Part shown: in pieces, positions 52,784 through 61,721 of the stretch
How the letters are laid out: the number at the start of each line of letters is the position of its first letter
Numbering within the stretch: position 1 is the first letter of the stretch
Source: Emticicia sp. C21
GTDB lineage: Bacteria > Bacteroidota > Bacteroidia > Cytophagales > Spirosomataceae
Assembly: GCF_003418935.1 (NCBI RefSeq)
Contig: NZ_QVMT01000016.1
Span: 1-64,000 of the forward strand
DNA: 64,000 bases
Direction of reading: 5' to 3'
Program-made: the position numbers and the translations under genes
Notes under the pieces: model-generated
Told to the model about the DNA's origin: nothing
Database searches by the model: none
What the model saw: the letters and a program-made list of their open reading frames with translations, nothing else

Positions 52784-53731
52784 ATGAAAAAGATTAATCT
52801 TCTTATACTCGCTGTCGTTTTGCTTGCCATTGCCTGCTCTAAAGACAGAACAATCTTACTTGGTGAAGAAACAACGCCGAAACCAGTAGAACAAAAAGAT
52901 AAGTTTGTAGCTGTTAACAGCACCACTTTTGATAATTTAGGTACACAACCTGAAAAGAAAACTATTAAAAGTGATAACGATTTACCTTTTGTTGGAAAAC
53001 AGGGTACCAGCGTATGGCTTTATACAAGAGACTTAAAACTACCTAATGGTGGTGCAGTCACTTATCCATTTGATATTGAGGTGTTGGAATTATTTACGCC
53101 TAAAGATATGATTCTGCATCAAATGCCAACAGTTTCCCGTGGTCGATTATTAACTACAGCAGGAGAAGTTTTAATTAAAGCTTATAAAGATGGTAAGGAA
53201 TTATCTATTAATCGACTTAATAGTACTACAATAAATGTTCCTGCCAAAAGTGGTAGAATAGATGGATTTATGGAATTATTTTACGGAGAAGAGGCTAAAT
53301 CCGGAGTAGTAGATTGGGTTCCGGCGGATACATCAAGAAACGGCACAGAAAATGGAGGTGGAACTATTTTTGGCGAAAAGGATATGTATACGATTTTCCC
53401 TAGCCGCATTGGTTGGATTAATTGTGATAAATTTTATGCTTTTACAGAGGCTAAAACGGCTATTACATTTACTTCAGAGAGCCCGGCAATTGAAAAAATA
53501 TTGATCTTCCTCTATTTCCCTGATCTGCAATCAGTCATGCAGGTCTATGGTGGTGTATCAGGGCAGGTACCAGTAGGTAGAAATGTAAAAATCGTTGCCT
53601 ATGCAGTAACCGAAGAAGAGCAGTATTATTCATTTTTCCTGGAAGCTGCAGTACAAGATAAGCAGAAGGTTGAAATAAAACTTAACCCTACTACCAAAGA
53701 GGCATTGATAAAGTATCTGGACACATTGTAA
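52784..53731 (+). CDS. Hypothetical lipoprotein
   Basis: A 315-residue lipoprotein with lipobox LLAIAC (Cys near residue 18; start ATG 52784 preferred to a TTG six bases earlier). The mature protein is rich in beta-strand pattern (GGAVTYPFDIEVLELFTPKDMILHQMPTVSRGRLLTTAGEVLIKAYKDGKEL...). It has the segment typical of Bacteroidetes lipoproteins that start with a polymer-like GxxxWLYTRDLKLPNG. I do not recognise a named family. It is in tandem with the small barrel protein, probably one operon. Confidence 0.7.
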   Translation: MKKINLLILAVVLLAIACSKDRTILLGEETTPKPVEQKDKFVAVNSTTFDNLGTQPEKKTIKSDNDLPFVGKQGTSVWLYTRDLKLPNGGAVTYPFDIEVLELFTPKDMILHQMPTVSRGRLLTTAGEVLIKAYKDGKELSINRLNSTTINVPAKSGRIDGFMELFYGEEAKSGVVDWVPADTSRNGTENGGGTIFGEKDMYTIFPSRIGWINCDKFYAFTEAKTAITFTSESPAIEKILIFLYFPDLQSVMQVYGGVSGQVPVGRNVKIVAYAVTEEEQYYSFFLEAAVQDKQKVEIKLNPTTKEALIKYLDTL

Positions 53732-53841
53732 ACAAATAATTTTGAACAATCGCTATCAGTTTCACTCTGTTACCAAAATAGAGGCAAAATCCGCTTAATT
53801 TATCTCTTCTGATTTTTTTTGAAAAATATTTCAAAAAACGC

Positions 53842-53874
53842 TTGACTCTTACCTTACGTCATAGACTATGTTTG
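53842..53874 (+). promoter_or_regulatory. MerR-type promoter/operator
   Basis: TTGACT (53842-53847), a 19-base spacer holding CTTACCTTACGTCATAG, then TATGTT (53867-53872). The long 19-bp spacer with a central dyad is the hallmark of promoters untwisted by MerR-family activators. The same stretch reads TATGTTTG, a perfect Bacteroidetes -7 element. It lies 26 bases before the MerR-type gene. Confidence 0.7.
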
Positions 53875-53899
53875 CATGGTCAATCAATAAAGACAGCAA

Positions 53900-54673
53900 A
53901 TGAATGCTTATTCTGTGCAAAAAATGGCGAAACTGGCAGGTGTGAGTGTACGTACCTTACATCTCTATGACCAGATGGGCCTGCTGAAACCATCTATCCG
54001 TACCGAGGCCAGGTATCGATTATATGTCGAAAAGGAATTATTAAGATTACAGCAGATTCTCTTTTATAAGGAACTGGATTTCCCACTGAAAGAAATTCAG
54101 GTTATTCTTGATAATCCGGGCTTTGACTTAGTTGAAGCGCTGCTAAGTCATAAGGAATCTTTGCAGGCCAAACAATACAGAATAAGCATGCTTTTAGAAA
54201 CGATTGACAAAACAGTTAATCATTTAAAAACAGGAACGATTATGTTAAAACCAGAAGAATTATATGAAGGTCTGGCTAAGGAAACAGCCGAGGCCTACAG
54301 AACAGAGGCTTCAAAGAAATATGGCAACGAGGTTGTAGCGCATTCTGAAAAAGCTTTGGGCAAATTGACCAAAGAACAATTTGAGTCTCTAAAAGCAGAA
54401 TTAAAAGAAAATGCCACTGCTTTATTTGCTTTGAAAAATGAAAACCCAATAAGTGAGCAAACACAGAATTTGATTGCTAAGCATTACGAAATTATCAGGA
54501 TTTTCTGGGGTACATCAGGTTTAAGTGATAAGCAAGCAGAGGCTTATAAAGGTTTAGGACAACTATATGTAGACGATGAACGGTTTACCTTCATTGATGG
54601 CCAGCCGCAACCGGAATATGCCTTATTCCTGAGCAAAGCAATGGCTTATTTTGCAGATAATCATCTGAAATAG
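53900..54673 (+). CDS. MerR-family regulator with TipAS ligand-binding domain
   Basis: A 257-residue activator. The N-terminal MerR DNA-binding domain is classic (YSVQKMAKLAGVSVRTLHLYDQMGLLKPS...ARYRLYVEKELLRLQQILFYKELDFPLKEIQVIL), with a dimerisation coiled coil at about residues 78-115. The C-terminal TipAS-like all-helical domain (about 140-257) binds peptide antibiotics or other ligands in TipA of Streptomyces. It presumably activates its own promoter (19-bp spacer) and possibly the VOC/DoxX/GyrI-like genes downstream. The ligand is unknown. Confidence 0.93.
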   Translation: MNAYSVQKMAKLAGVSVRTLHLYDQMGLLKPSIRTEARYRLYVEKELLRLQQILFYKELDFPLKEIQVILDNPGFDLVEALLSHKESLQAKQYRISMLLETIDKTVNHLKTGTIMLKPEELYEGLAKETAEAYRTEASKKYGNEVVAHSEKALGKLTKEQFESLKAELKENATALFALKNENPISEQTQNLIAKHYEIIRIFWGTSGLSDKQAEAYKGLGQLYVDDERFTFIDGQPQPEYALFLSKAMAYFADNHLK

Positions 54674-54683
54674 TCTTTATCTA

Positions 54684-54725
54684 AAGGAGAATACTTTTTT
54701 GCAGGCATTCTCCTTACTATTTAAA
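54684..54725 (+). terminator. Stem-loop after the MerR-type gene
   Basis: A perfect 9-bp stem AAGGAGAAT / ATTCTCCTT (54684-54692 with 54707-54715) with a 14-base loop, 11 bases after the stop. The tail is A/T-rich but not a pure T run. In the remaining 220 bases to the next gene, the 12-mer TTTCATTTTAAG occurs twice (near 54730 and 54773). Confidence 0.45.
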
Positions 54726-54947
54726 ATCTTTTCATTTTAAGGCTATTTCAGTCTCCTTTTCCCCAAAAATACTTTCATTTTAAGTGTCTTAAATAGCGCC
54801 AGATAACTTGTCGTAAATAGCCCTTTTATTGGCGTGTTTACCCTCCGTCTATCTCGTTTCTTCGCCGTAAATTTGTATTGTAATCAACGAGCAGAATTGA
54901 ACTCAATGATTATATTTTTTTTTAAACATACACAAACAATCAACACA

Positions 54948-55367
54948 ATGGCAACGAAAATTTTTGTAAACCTACCAGTAAAAGACCTTCAAAAATCAAT
55001 TGAGTTTTTCACAAAACTGGGATATTCTTTCAATCCACAATTTACTGATGAGAATGCAACCTGCATGATTATCGAAGAAGGCAGCATTTATGCTATGCTT
55101 TTAATTGAGCCGTTTTTTAAGACATTTATTGATAAAGACATTGCTGATACAAGTAAAGTTACTGAATCAATTATAGCGCTCGAAATGCCAGATAGAGAAG
55201 GAGTTGATAAAATCGTACAAAAAGCCATTGAGGCAGGTGCAACTAAATACAGAGACCTATCAGATATGGGTTGGATGTATCAGGATAGCTTTGCCGATTT
55301 GGATGGACATAAATGGGAAGTATTCTGGATGGATCCTAATGGTTATCCGCAAGAAACACAGCAATAA
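54948..55367 (+). CDS. VOC-superfamily protein (glyoxalase/bleomycin-resistance fold)
   Basis: A 139-residue VOC protein. The start at 54948 (MATKIFVNLPVKDLQKSIEFFTKLGYSF) is the canonical beginning of this family, and the 38-codon in-frame extension upstream is not credible. The paired beta-alpha-beta-beta-beta modules end with FADLDGHKWEVFWMD, which carries the usual metal/His position of the C-terminal module. Related proteins are often called lactoylglutathione lyase but act on various substrates. It is likely co-regulated with the MerR-type gene. Confidence 0.88.
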   Translation: MATKIFVNLPVKDLQKSIEFFTKLGYSFNPQFTDENATCMIIEEGSIYAMLLIEPFFKTFIDKDIADTSKVTESIIALEMPDREGVDKIVQKAIEAGATKYRDLSDMGWMYQDSFADLDGHKWEVFWMDPNGYPQETQQ

Positions 55368-55449
55368 TATAATCTTCCACACAAGTTAGGATTTAACACA
55401 CTACTATACAATTTAATAAAATATACTTTATTTTTTAAATACTACAATC

Positions 55450-55842
55450 ATGAAAAAGAACAATATCATTTTTTGGGTAGCCACTACCATTATTTTTATC
55501 TGGGAAGGTGTAATGCCAGCTTTGACATCTCAAAGTGAAATGGCAAAAGAGGGTATCAGTCACCTCGGCTATCCTGCCTATTTCGGAATAATGCTTGCAG
55601 TTTATAAAGTATTAGGTGCAGTAGCTATAATGGTACCGATGGTACCCGCCAGAATTAAGGAATGGGCTTATGCAGGGCTCAGCTTCTCTATGCTTTCAGC
55701 TTTTATCAGTCATTGGGCTGTTGATGGCTTTAATGCACAAACTCCCTTTCCACTTTTTATTCTGGCAATTCTGATGGTTTCTTATATTTATTACAATAAA
55801 CTTAAAGAACCTGTGAAACATGGAAAAGTATCATTTGCCTGA
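55450..55842 (+). CDS. DoxX-like membrane protein
   Basis: A 130-residue four-helix membrane protein of the DoxX-like type. Seen are NIIFWVATTIIFIWEGVMPAL, HLGYPAYFGIMLAVYKVLGAVAIMVPMVPARIKEWAYAGLSFSMLSAFISHWAVDG and PLFILAILMVSYIYY. The GYPAYFGIMLAVYKVLG and RIKEWAYAG pieces are typical of small DoxX proteins near VOC and GyrI-like genes. Its 3' end overlaps the next gene by 23 bases, so the two are co-translated from one transcript. Confidence 0.87.
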   Translation: MKKNNIIFWVATTIIFIWEGVMPALTSQSEMAKEGISHLGYPAYFGIMLAVYKVLGAVAIMVPMVPARIKEWAYAGLSFSMLSAFISHWAVDGFNAQTPFPLFILAILMVSYIYYNKLKEPVKHGKVSFA

Positions 55843-56233
55843 GGATATAAGAGCGATGTATATAACCGCCAGTTCATTTCCTGATGGAGTGCTGGCGGCA
55901 CATCAAAAGTTGCACAGCCTTGTGCCCTTGTCAGAATCACCACATAGGAAATATTTTGGTATCTCATTTCCGATTGACGGTACAATTATCTATAAAGCTG
56001 GCGCAGAAGAATTGACTGCTGGTGAAGCAGACAAATTAGGTTTGGAGATTTACCTAATCAAGAAAGGTGAGTATACCAGCGTCGATATTCATAACTATAT
56101 GCAAAATTTATCAGCTATCAGCGAAACTTTTAATGAGCTCTTAGAAAACCCTCGTATAGACCCAAACGGTGCCTGCATAGAATGGTATATTAGCGATAAG
56201 GATGTTAAATGCATGGTCCGCCTGGCCGATTAA
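55820..56233 (+). CDS. GyrI-like / effector-binding-domain protein
   Basis: A 137-residue soluble protein. The pattern (YFGISFPIDGTIIYKAGAEEL...GLEIYLIKKGEYTSVDIHNYM...FNELLENPRIDPNGACIEWYISDKDVKCMVRL) resembles the stand-alone GyrI-like / AraC effector-binding fold, including the late acidic residue in EWY. Such domains bind small molecules. It overlaps the DoxX gene by 23 bases and closes the MerR-VOC-DoxX group. The assignment is by overall pattern and is moderately certain. Confidence 0.6.
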   Translation: MEKYHLPEDIRAMYITASSFPDGVLAAHQKLHSLVPLSESPHRKYFGISFPIDGTIIYKAGAEELTAGEADKLGLEIYLIKKGEYTSVDIHNYMQNLSAISETFNELLENPRIDPNGACIEWYISDKDVKCMVRLAD

Positions 56234-56282
56234 AATGGAAATATAATTCAATACCATACACCCATACAAAATAATGAAATAA

Positions 56283-56312
56283 AAAAGGCGAACAGATGTT
56301 CGCCTTTTCGTT
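56283..56312. terminator. Bidirectional terminator
   Basis: Stem AAAAGGCGAAC / GTTCGCCTTTT with loop AGAT, between the convergent GyrI-like and alaS genes. It has A and T runs on both sides. Confidence 0.9.
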
Positions 56313-56325
56313 TTAATAAAACTCC

Positions 56326-58971
56326 TTATACTAAACTTTTTCCCTTTTCAATTGCTTTATCCAAGCCGCTTACATCACTTCCTCCGGCTGTTGCGAAGTA
56401 AGGTTGTCCCCCACCACCACCTTTCATTTCTTTGGCTAGTTCTTTTACGATATTACCAGCGTGTAAGTTTTTCTCTTTCATTACACCCTCATCAATAATA
56501 ACTGCAATTTGTGGTTTTCCACCAATTTCAGCACCCAACACGCCATAGAAATTGCTAACCTGATTTCTTAATTCAAAAGCCAATTGCTTTAAAGCATCAG
56601 CCGAAGGTACGCTAACTTTGGCAGTCAGTACATTTGCACCATTGATGGTTTGAACTTTTTCTATCAATTGTTTTTTCAAATCCTGCAATTTCTCGTTTTC
56701 CAATACCTCTACTTTTTTCTGCAAAGCAGCTTTGTCTGCAATCAAAGTTTCGACGGCTTTCAATAAATCAGCAGGATTTTTCAGTAAGGATGCTATTTCA
56801 TCTTTCACTCTCAAATCTTCTTTGATTTTCTCAATGGCTTTTTCACCAGTCAAGGCTTCTACCCTACGCACGCCGGCAGCTACTGACCCCTCTGAAACAA
56901 ATTTGAAGATACCGATTTGGCCTGTTGAAGGAACGTGTGTACCACCACAAAGTTCTACTGAGAATTGTGGGTCAAAAATAACCACACGTACAAAATCGCC
57001 ATATTTTTCACCAAAAGTAGCCGTTGCACCTAATGCAATAGCCTCATTAATTGGCATATTCACTTTGGTTTCTAAAGCTATGTTCTGACGAATTTTCGCA
57101 TTCACAATATCTTCAATCTTAGCAAGCTCCTCATCTGTTACTTTAGCAAAGTGAGAGAAGTCAAAACGTGTTACGTTATCATCCTGATATGAACCTTTTT
57201 GTACGATGTGACTACCCAACACCTCACGCATAGCCGCCAACATCAAGTGTGTTGCTGTATGGTTAGCCATAATTTTACTATGGCGAGCCTCGTCTACATG
57301 GGCCACTACTGTTGTGGCATTATTCAGTATTTCTTCTAAATTTTTATCTCTGGAGATATGGATAAACAAATCATTTTCTTTTTTTGTGTCAGCAATTTTT
57401 ATCGCATGATTACCAATCACGATTGTTCCGGTATCTCCTACCTGCCCCCCCATTTCAGCATAGAATGGAGTTCTATCCAATACAATATGGTATTCCTCCC
57501 CTCCCTTGGTTTTTACCTTGCGATATTTCACGATTTGCGCTTCTGCAGATAATTGGTCATATCCTACAAATTCGAATTCATCGCCTTCATTCAAATCCAC
57601 CCAGTCAGTAGCTTCTTTGGCAGAATCTTTACGCGAACGATCTTTTTGAACTTGAAGTGCTGACTGAAATCCTGTTTCATCAATTTTATATCCCTTCTCA
57701 CGAGCAATCAAGGCAGTTAAATCAGAAGGGAAACCATAAGTATCACTTAACTCAAATACCTGTTCTCCTACGATGGTATCCCCGTTTGTACTACTAATAA
57801 TGGCATCCAAGCGTTTTAAACCTGTTTCTAAAGTGCGCAGGAACGTTTTTTCTTCCTCTTCAATTACCCTGCCTACAAAATCCTGTTGTGATTTTAATTC
57901 CGGGAAAACATCAGCAAACTGGTCTGCCAATACAGGTACCAGCTTGGTCATGAAAGGTTCTGTAAAGTCCAAATATGAATAACCATAACGAACTGCACGA
58001 CGCAAAATACGACGAACAACGTACCCAGCCTTTGCATTAGATGGTAATTGGCCATCAGCTATGGTAAAGGCTACTGCACGAATATGGTCTGCAATCACAC
58101 GCATGGCTACATCTATATAAGAATTAGATGAAAGGGTGCCATTTTCACCATATTTTTTGCCGGACATTTCTTCGAGTACTGTAATTGTATTCTGGAAAAT
58201 ATCGGTATCGTAGTTAGATTGTTTGCCTTGAATAGCCATACATAAGCGCTCAAAGCCCATCCCTGTATCAACGTGTTTGGCTGGCAATAGAACTAACGAT
58301 TTGTCAGCTTTACGTTCAAACTGCATAAACACGTTATTCCAGATTTCAACAACCTGTGGATGGTCATTATTAACCAATTCCTTTCCGCCAATTTTATCTA
58401 CTTCTTCCTGACTACGTAAATCTATATGGATTTCAGAACAGGGGCCACAAGGACCTGTATCTCCCATTTCCCAGAAATTATCTTTTTTATTTCCTAAAAT
58501 AATGCGGTTTTCATCACCTATCAGTTCTTTCCAGATGTCATAAGCTTCCTGGTCGAAAGGCACATTATCTTCTTTGCTCCCCTCGAAAACCGATACGTAA
58601 ATTCTATCTTTAGGAAGTTTATATACCTCTGTCAACAATTCCCACGACCACGCCAGGGCTTCTTTCTTGAAATAATCACCAAAAGACCAGTTACCCAACA
58701 TCTCGAACATCGTATGGTGATAAGTATCAAAACCCACATCTTCCAAATCGTTATGTTTACCACTAACCCGAAGACATTTTTGAGTATCCGCAATACGCTT
58801 GGCGGGAGGTGTGCCATTGCCTAAGAAAAAATCCTTAAACTGTGCCATACCCGAGTTGTTGAACATGAGGGTCGGATCATTTTTTGCCACCAATGGAGCC
58901 GAAGGTACTATCAAGTGCCCTTTACTACGGAAAAAGTCTAAAAAAGCCTTACGAATTTCGTGCGAAGTCAT
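56326..58971 (-). CDS. alaS: Alanyl-tRNA synthetase
   Basis: An 881-residue class II synthetase. The catalytic part has motif regions NNSGMAQFKDFFLGNG and YHHTMFEMLGNWSFGDYFKKEAL. The editing domain carries HTATHLM and SVELCGGTH, whose His and Cys residues bind zinc. The C-terminal DHHA1 domain ends with GGGGGQPYFATAGGSD. All parts are present at normal length. A TAAATTTG element on the minus strand (59131-59138) could be its -7 box, with the octamer-repeat array between it and the start codon. Confidence 0.98.
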   Translation of the reverse strand: MTSHEIRKAFLDFFRSKGHLIVPSAPLVAKNDPTLMFNNSGMAQFKDFFLGNGTPPAKRIADTQKCLRVSGKHNDLEDVGFDTYHHTMFEMLGNWSFGDYFKKEALAWSWELLTEVYKLPKDRIYVSVFEGSKEDNVPFDQEAYDIWKELIGDENRIILGNKKDNFWEMGDTGPCGPCSEIHIDLRSQEEVDKIGGKELVNNDHPQVVEIWNNVFMQFERKADKSLVLLPAKHVDTGMGFERLCMAIQGKQSNYDTDIFQNTITVLEEMSGKKYGENGTLSSNSYIDVAMRVIADHIRAVAFTIADGQLPSNAKAGYVVRRILRRAVRYGYSYLDFTEPFMTKLVPVLADQFADVFPELKSQQDFVGRVIEEEEKTFLRTLETGLKRLDAIISSTNGDTIVGEQVFELSDTYGFPSDLTALIAREKGYKIDETGFQSALQVQKDRSRKDSAKEATDWVDLNEGDEFEFVGYDQLSAEAQIVKYRKVKTKGGEEYHIVLDRTPFYAEMGGQVGDTGTIVIGNHAIKIADTKKENDLFIHISRDKNLEEILNNATTVVAHVDEARHSKIMANHTATHLMLAAMREVLGSHIVQKGSYQDDNVTRFDFSHFAKVTDEELAKIEDIVNAKIRQNIALETKVNMPINEAIALGATATFGEKYGDFVRVVIFDPQFSVELCGGTHVPSTGQIGIFKFVSEGSVAAGVRRVEALTGEKAIEKIKEDLRVKDEIASLLKNPADLLKAVETLIADKAALQKKVEVLENEKLQDLKKQLIEKVQTINGANVLTAKVSVPSADALKQLAFELRNQVSNFYGVLGAEIGGKPQIAVIIDEGVMKEKNLHAGNIVKELAKEMKGGGGGQPYFATAGGSDVSGLDKAIEKGKSLV

Positions 58972-58983
58972 ATCTATGAAAAA

Positions 58984-59034
58984 TTAGTGAATGAACGGTC
59001 CGCCGCAGCGGTGAATTAGTGATTGAGTGATTAA
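58984..59034. repeat. Octamer-repeat array with GC-rich core upstream of alaS
   Basis: The copies AATTAGTG, AATGAACG, then a GC-rich core (GTCCGCCGCAGCGGTG), then AATTAGTG, ATTGAGTG and ATTAATAT. The core resembles the reverse complement of the insert near 29565-29580 (both contain TGAACGG next to CCGCCGC). Confidence 0.7.
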
Positions 59035-59218
59035 TATCAGTTTTACAAAAAATCAATAATTCATTTTGAGGGATGATTTGCATCTAAAACCTCTTATTCA
59101 ATAAATATTTTACTTTATTTATTGAGGGTGCAAATTTAGGGCAAATTATAGACTATTTGAAGTGTTCTTTTAATAAAAACAGCTTAGTAGGATTAAATGA
59201 AGGATATTGAGTATATGA

Positions 59219-59461
59219 TTACACGTTAGTATCAAAGACGCGACAGAAATAATCACTGATTTCCTTTATCAGAATGTTTTTCTGGCGCTTTTCAATGCCG
59301 GCCAGTTCTTTGGCTAATTGCTTTTTAAAATCCAGTTGCATTTGTCGGGCTATCTGTATGCGTTGCGCTTGCGGGCTTCCTGCGCCGTGCATGCTTTCTG
59401 TCAGATACCCAACAGCATTTCTGCCTAAAGTCATATTTTCAATCAAACGTAAAATTCTCAT
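59219..59461 (-). pseudogene. C-terminal fragment of a 4-hydroxybutyryl-CoA dehydratase-like protein
   Basis: An 80-residue frame that continues the dehydratase gene upstream. It starts MRILRLIENMTLGRNAVGYLTESMHGAGSPQAQRIQIARQ, which is the conserved C-terminal end of AbfD-type flavoproteins (AVGYxTESMHGAGSPQAQRI). It begins at an ATG that overlaps the TGA of the larger fragment by four bases (ATGA). One missing base (GGA-ATG reduced to GGATG) would explain the break. It may still be made by translational coupling as a separate chain, or the split may be a sequencing error. Confidence 0.75.
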
Positions 59462-60750
59462 CCGGTACTCGGTTGAAACATCGGCTCTACCTTTGAGATT
59501 TTTTCTAATAAATGCCCAACTGTCTCACTTCTGAAATCCTGCTCTGATGGAAGTGTGACCATCAATCCACCTGCCAGATCCTGAGCCAATCGACTGATTT
59601 CATACGGTAATTTTGTCACATGATGCTTACAGACATTAGCCAACATATCATCAGCCAGATAAGCACCAGATAATGTCGGCTTTGATTGATAAGAAGCCGC
59701 GATTCCTGTAGCATAAATAGTTTCGTTAAGATGTGTCATTTCTACCAGTTTATCTTTGATATGGCTGGCTTTATCTGCACCGTTGTATTCGGCAATTGTT
59801 GCTGCAGCCCCAATTAATACATCACCTACTCCACTTTTACATACGTAACTCCTACGATGGTAGCAGGTAAAACGCTCAACTAACATTGACGCAAATTCAT
59901 ATTCACCATCCATAAAAATCAATTCATTCGGAATAAAAACATTCTCAAAGATTACCATCGCTTCCTGTCCACCATATTGCGCATTTCCTGCATCAATATC
60001 GCCTGACTCCATACTACGGGTATCACAGGATTGTCGGCCATAAATATAGGTAATACCCCTTGCATCTACAGGAATTGCTCCTATGATAGCATAATCTTTA
60101 TCATTTTCTGAAAGTCTCATAGTTGGCATTACCAACAACCAATGAGAATTCAGGCAGCCTGTCTGGTGCGCTTTAGCACCAGTAATGTAAACACCATCAT
60201 GTGAACGTTTGGAGATATGCACAAACAAATCAGGGTCTGCCTGTTGGTGAGGCGCAAGGCTTCTGTCTCCTTTTACATCAGTCATTGCTCCACCAATCAC
60301 AAAATTGTGTTTTTGGGTATAGGCAATAAATTCTTTAAAACGTGTATGATACGGAGTATTGTGTCGGGCATCTATTTCAAAAGTAGTCGAATACAATGCA
60401 TTGAAAGCATCCATCCCAACACATCTTTGAAAACAAGTACCTGTCAATTGCCCCAGGCGGCGCTGCATTTTATTCTGTAAAACCACATCTTCTCTTGATT
60501 GAGCAATATGCAAAAATCGATTAACACGCTTGCCTGTGAAAGGTGAAATGGCTGTAGCTAATTCGGGTTCTTGTAAAGCTAAATCAAATGTTTCTGCCAC
60601 TGCATTAACAGAAGGACGAATCATCGGGTGGTCAACTGTATCTTCAACCAATTCACCGAAAAGGTACACTTTCAGGTTTCTGCCTCGGAGGCTATTTATA
60701 TATTCCTCGGCAGTGCTGATACCTTTTATGGCTTCATCTATACTTTGCAT
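59458..60750 (-). pseudogene. abfD: 4-hydroxybutyryl-CoA dehydratase-like protein (HpaB superfamily), main fragment
   Basis: A 430-residue frame; together with the C-terminal frame at 59219-59461 it makes about 510 residues, close to the usual 490 or so. It matches AbfD: SLRGRNLKVYLFGELVEDTVDHPMIRPSVNA at the start, then TGTCFQRCVGMDAFNALYSTT, GAMTDVKGDRSLAP, GAKAHQTGCLNSHW and YGRQSCDTRSMESGDID. The four [4Fe-4S] ligands known for AbfD appear kept: Cys106, Cys110, His298, Cys304 (the last after a one-residue deletion in SYVCKSGVGD). AbfD is a radical FAD/iron-sulfur dehydratase and vinylacetyl-CoA isomerase. Adjacent alpha/beta-hydrolase and enoyl-CoA hydratase genes support acyl-CoA metabolism. 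The split may inactivate it. Confidence 0.8.
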
Positions 60751-60755
60751 AACTT

Positions 60756-61673
60756 TTAATTTTTATCAGTTGAATCAGATGTCTTCTTTTTTAGGTGCTC
60801 TATAATGGCAGGCATAATAATCTCCAACACGGGTTTTGGCATTTGATGTCCCATGCCTTCCACCCAGAGCATTTTTGCATCAGGTATTTTAGGCGCATAG
60901 ATAGTAGCATGAATAGGTGGAATCAACGGATCTTCTGTGCCATGAATAACTAGAGTAGGTGCTTTAATTTTAACCAATTCATGCAATCGAGAACCGGACG
61001 CTGCAATGCCACAAAACTGTTGAAATCTTGCTCTGGGATTTTGCCCTTTCCTGGTTTCTATTCCCTCGGTAAAAACAGTTCGCAAATGGTTATGATTAAA
61101 CGGGAAAGTCTTGCCATTCAACCTGCGATAGGTATTCACATAACTCTCAACCGTTATCGCAGGAAACGCTAGTTTGCTTTTAACTGTAAAATTTTTCAGA
61201 AAAAAAGGAATCAGTTTCATAAACGATCTTCCTCTAAAAAATGGTACTGCACCAGGGTCAAGAATAAACCCTGATGACATAATAGATACCAGACACATGA
61301 TTCTTTCAGGATAAGAAATAGCTATTCGCTGCGCAATCATTCCTCCCATTGAAACGCCTATGATATGTGCTTTATTAATTGACAAATAGTCTAACAACTC
61401 TATACTATCTTGCGCCATATCTTCTAAAGTGTAAGGCCTTTTCCTATGCCATGTATCGTTTAACCAGGTTGAAAGGCCAATATCTCGGTTATCAAATCGA
61501 ATAACATAATAACCCGCTTTCACTAAAGGCTCAATAAAATCATTAGTGAACATGATGCTTTGAGCATCCAATCCCATAATCAGCAGAATGGCCGGATGTT
61601 GTTTCTCTCCGAATGTTTCATAATAAATTTCTATATTATTACAGGGGGCTTTACCTGTTAAAGTTGGTTTCAT
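60756..61673 (-). CDS. Alpha/beta hydrolase
   Basis: A 305-residue hydrolase of the alpha/beta fold. Seen are the first strand YYETFGEKQHPAILLIMGLDAQS, the second strand with FDNRDIGLST, the nucleophile elbow GVSMGGMIAQRIA (Ser near residue 109), the acid region LVIHGTEDPLIP and the C-terminal His in EGMGHQMP. It lies five bases before the dehydratase-like gene, so the two are in one operon. It could be a thioesterase-like or ester-cleaving partner, but the substrate is not known. Confidence 0.9.
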   Translation of the reverse strand: MKPTLTGKAPCNNIEIYYETFGEKQHPAILLIMGLDAQSIMFTNDFIEPLVKAGYYVIRFDNRDIGLSTWLNDTWHRKRPYTLEDMAQDSIELLDYLSINKAHIIGVSMGGMIAQRIAISYPERIMCLVSIMSSGFILDPGAVPFFRGRSFMKLIPFFLKNFTVKSKLAFPAITVESYVNTYRRLNGKTFPFNHNHLRTVFTEGIETRKGQNPRARFQQFCGIAASGSRLHELVKIKAPTLVIHGTEDPLIPPIHATIYAPKIPDAKMLWVEGMGHQMPKPVLEIIMPAIIEHLKKKTSDSTDKN

Positions 61674-61721
61674 GAGATTTTTAATAACAGCTAACGAGTA
61701 ATTAATCTGAATTCTATTATA

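Noticed and set aside
9840-59034. Octamer arrays as a CRISPR array
   Set aside because: The period is 8 bp with no spacers, and no cas gene is in the window.
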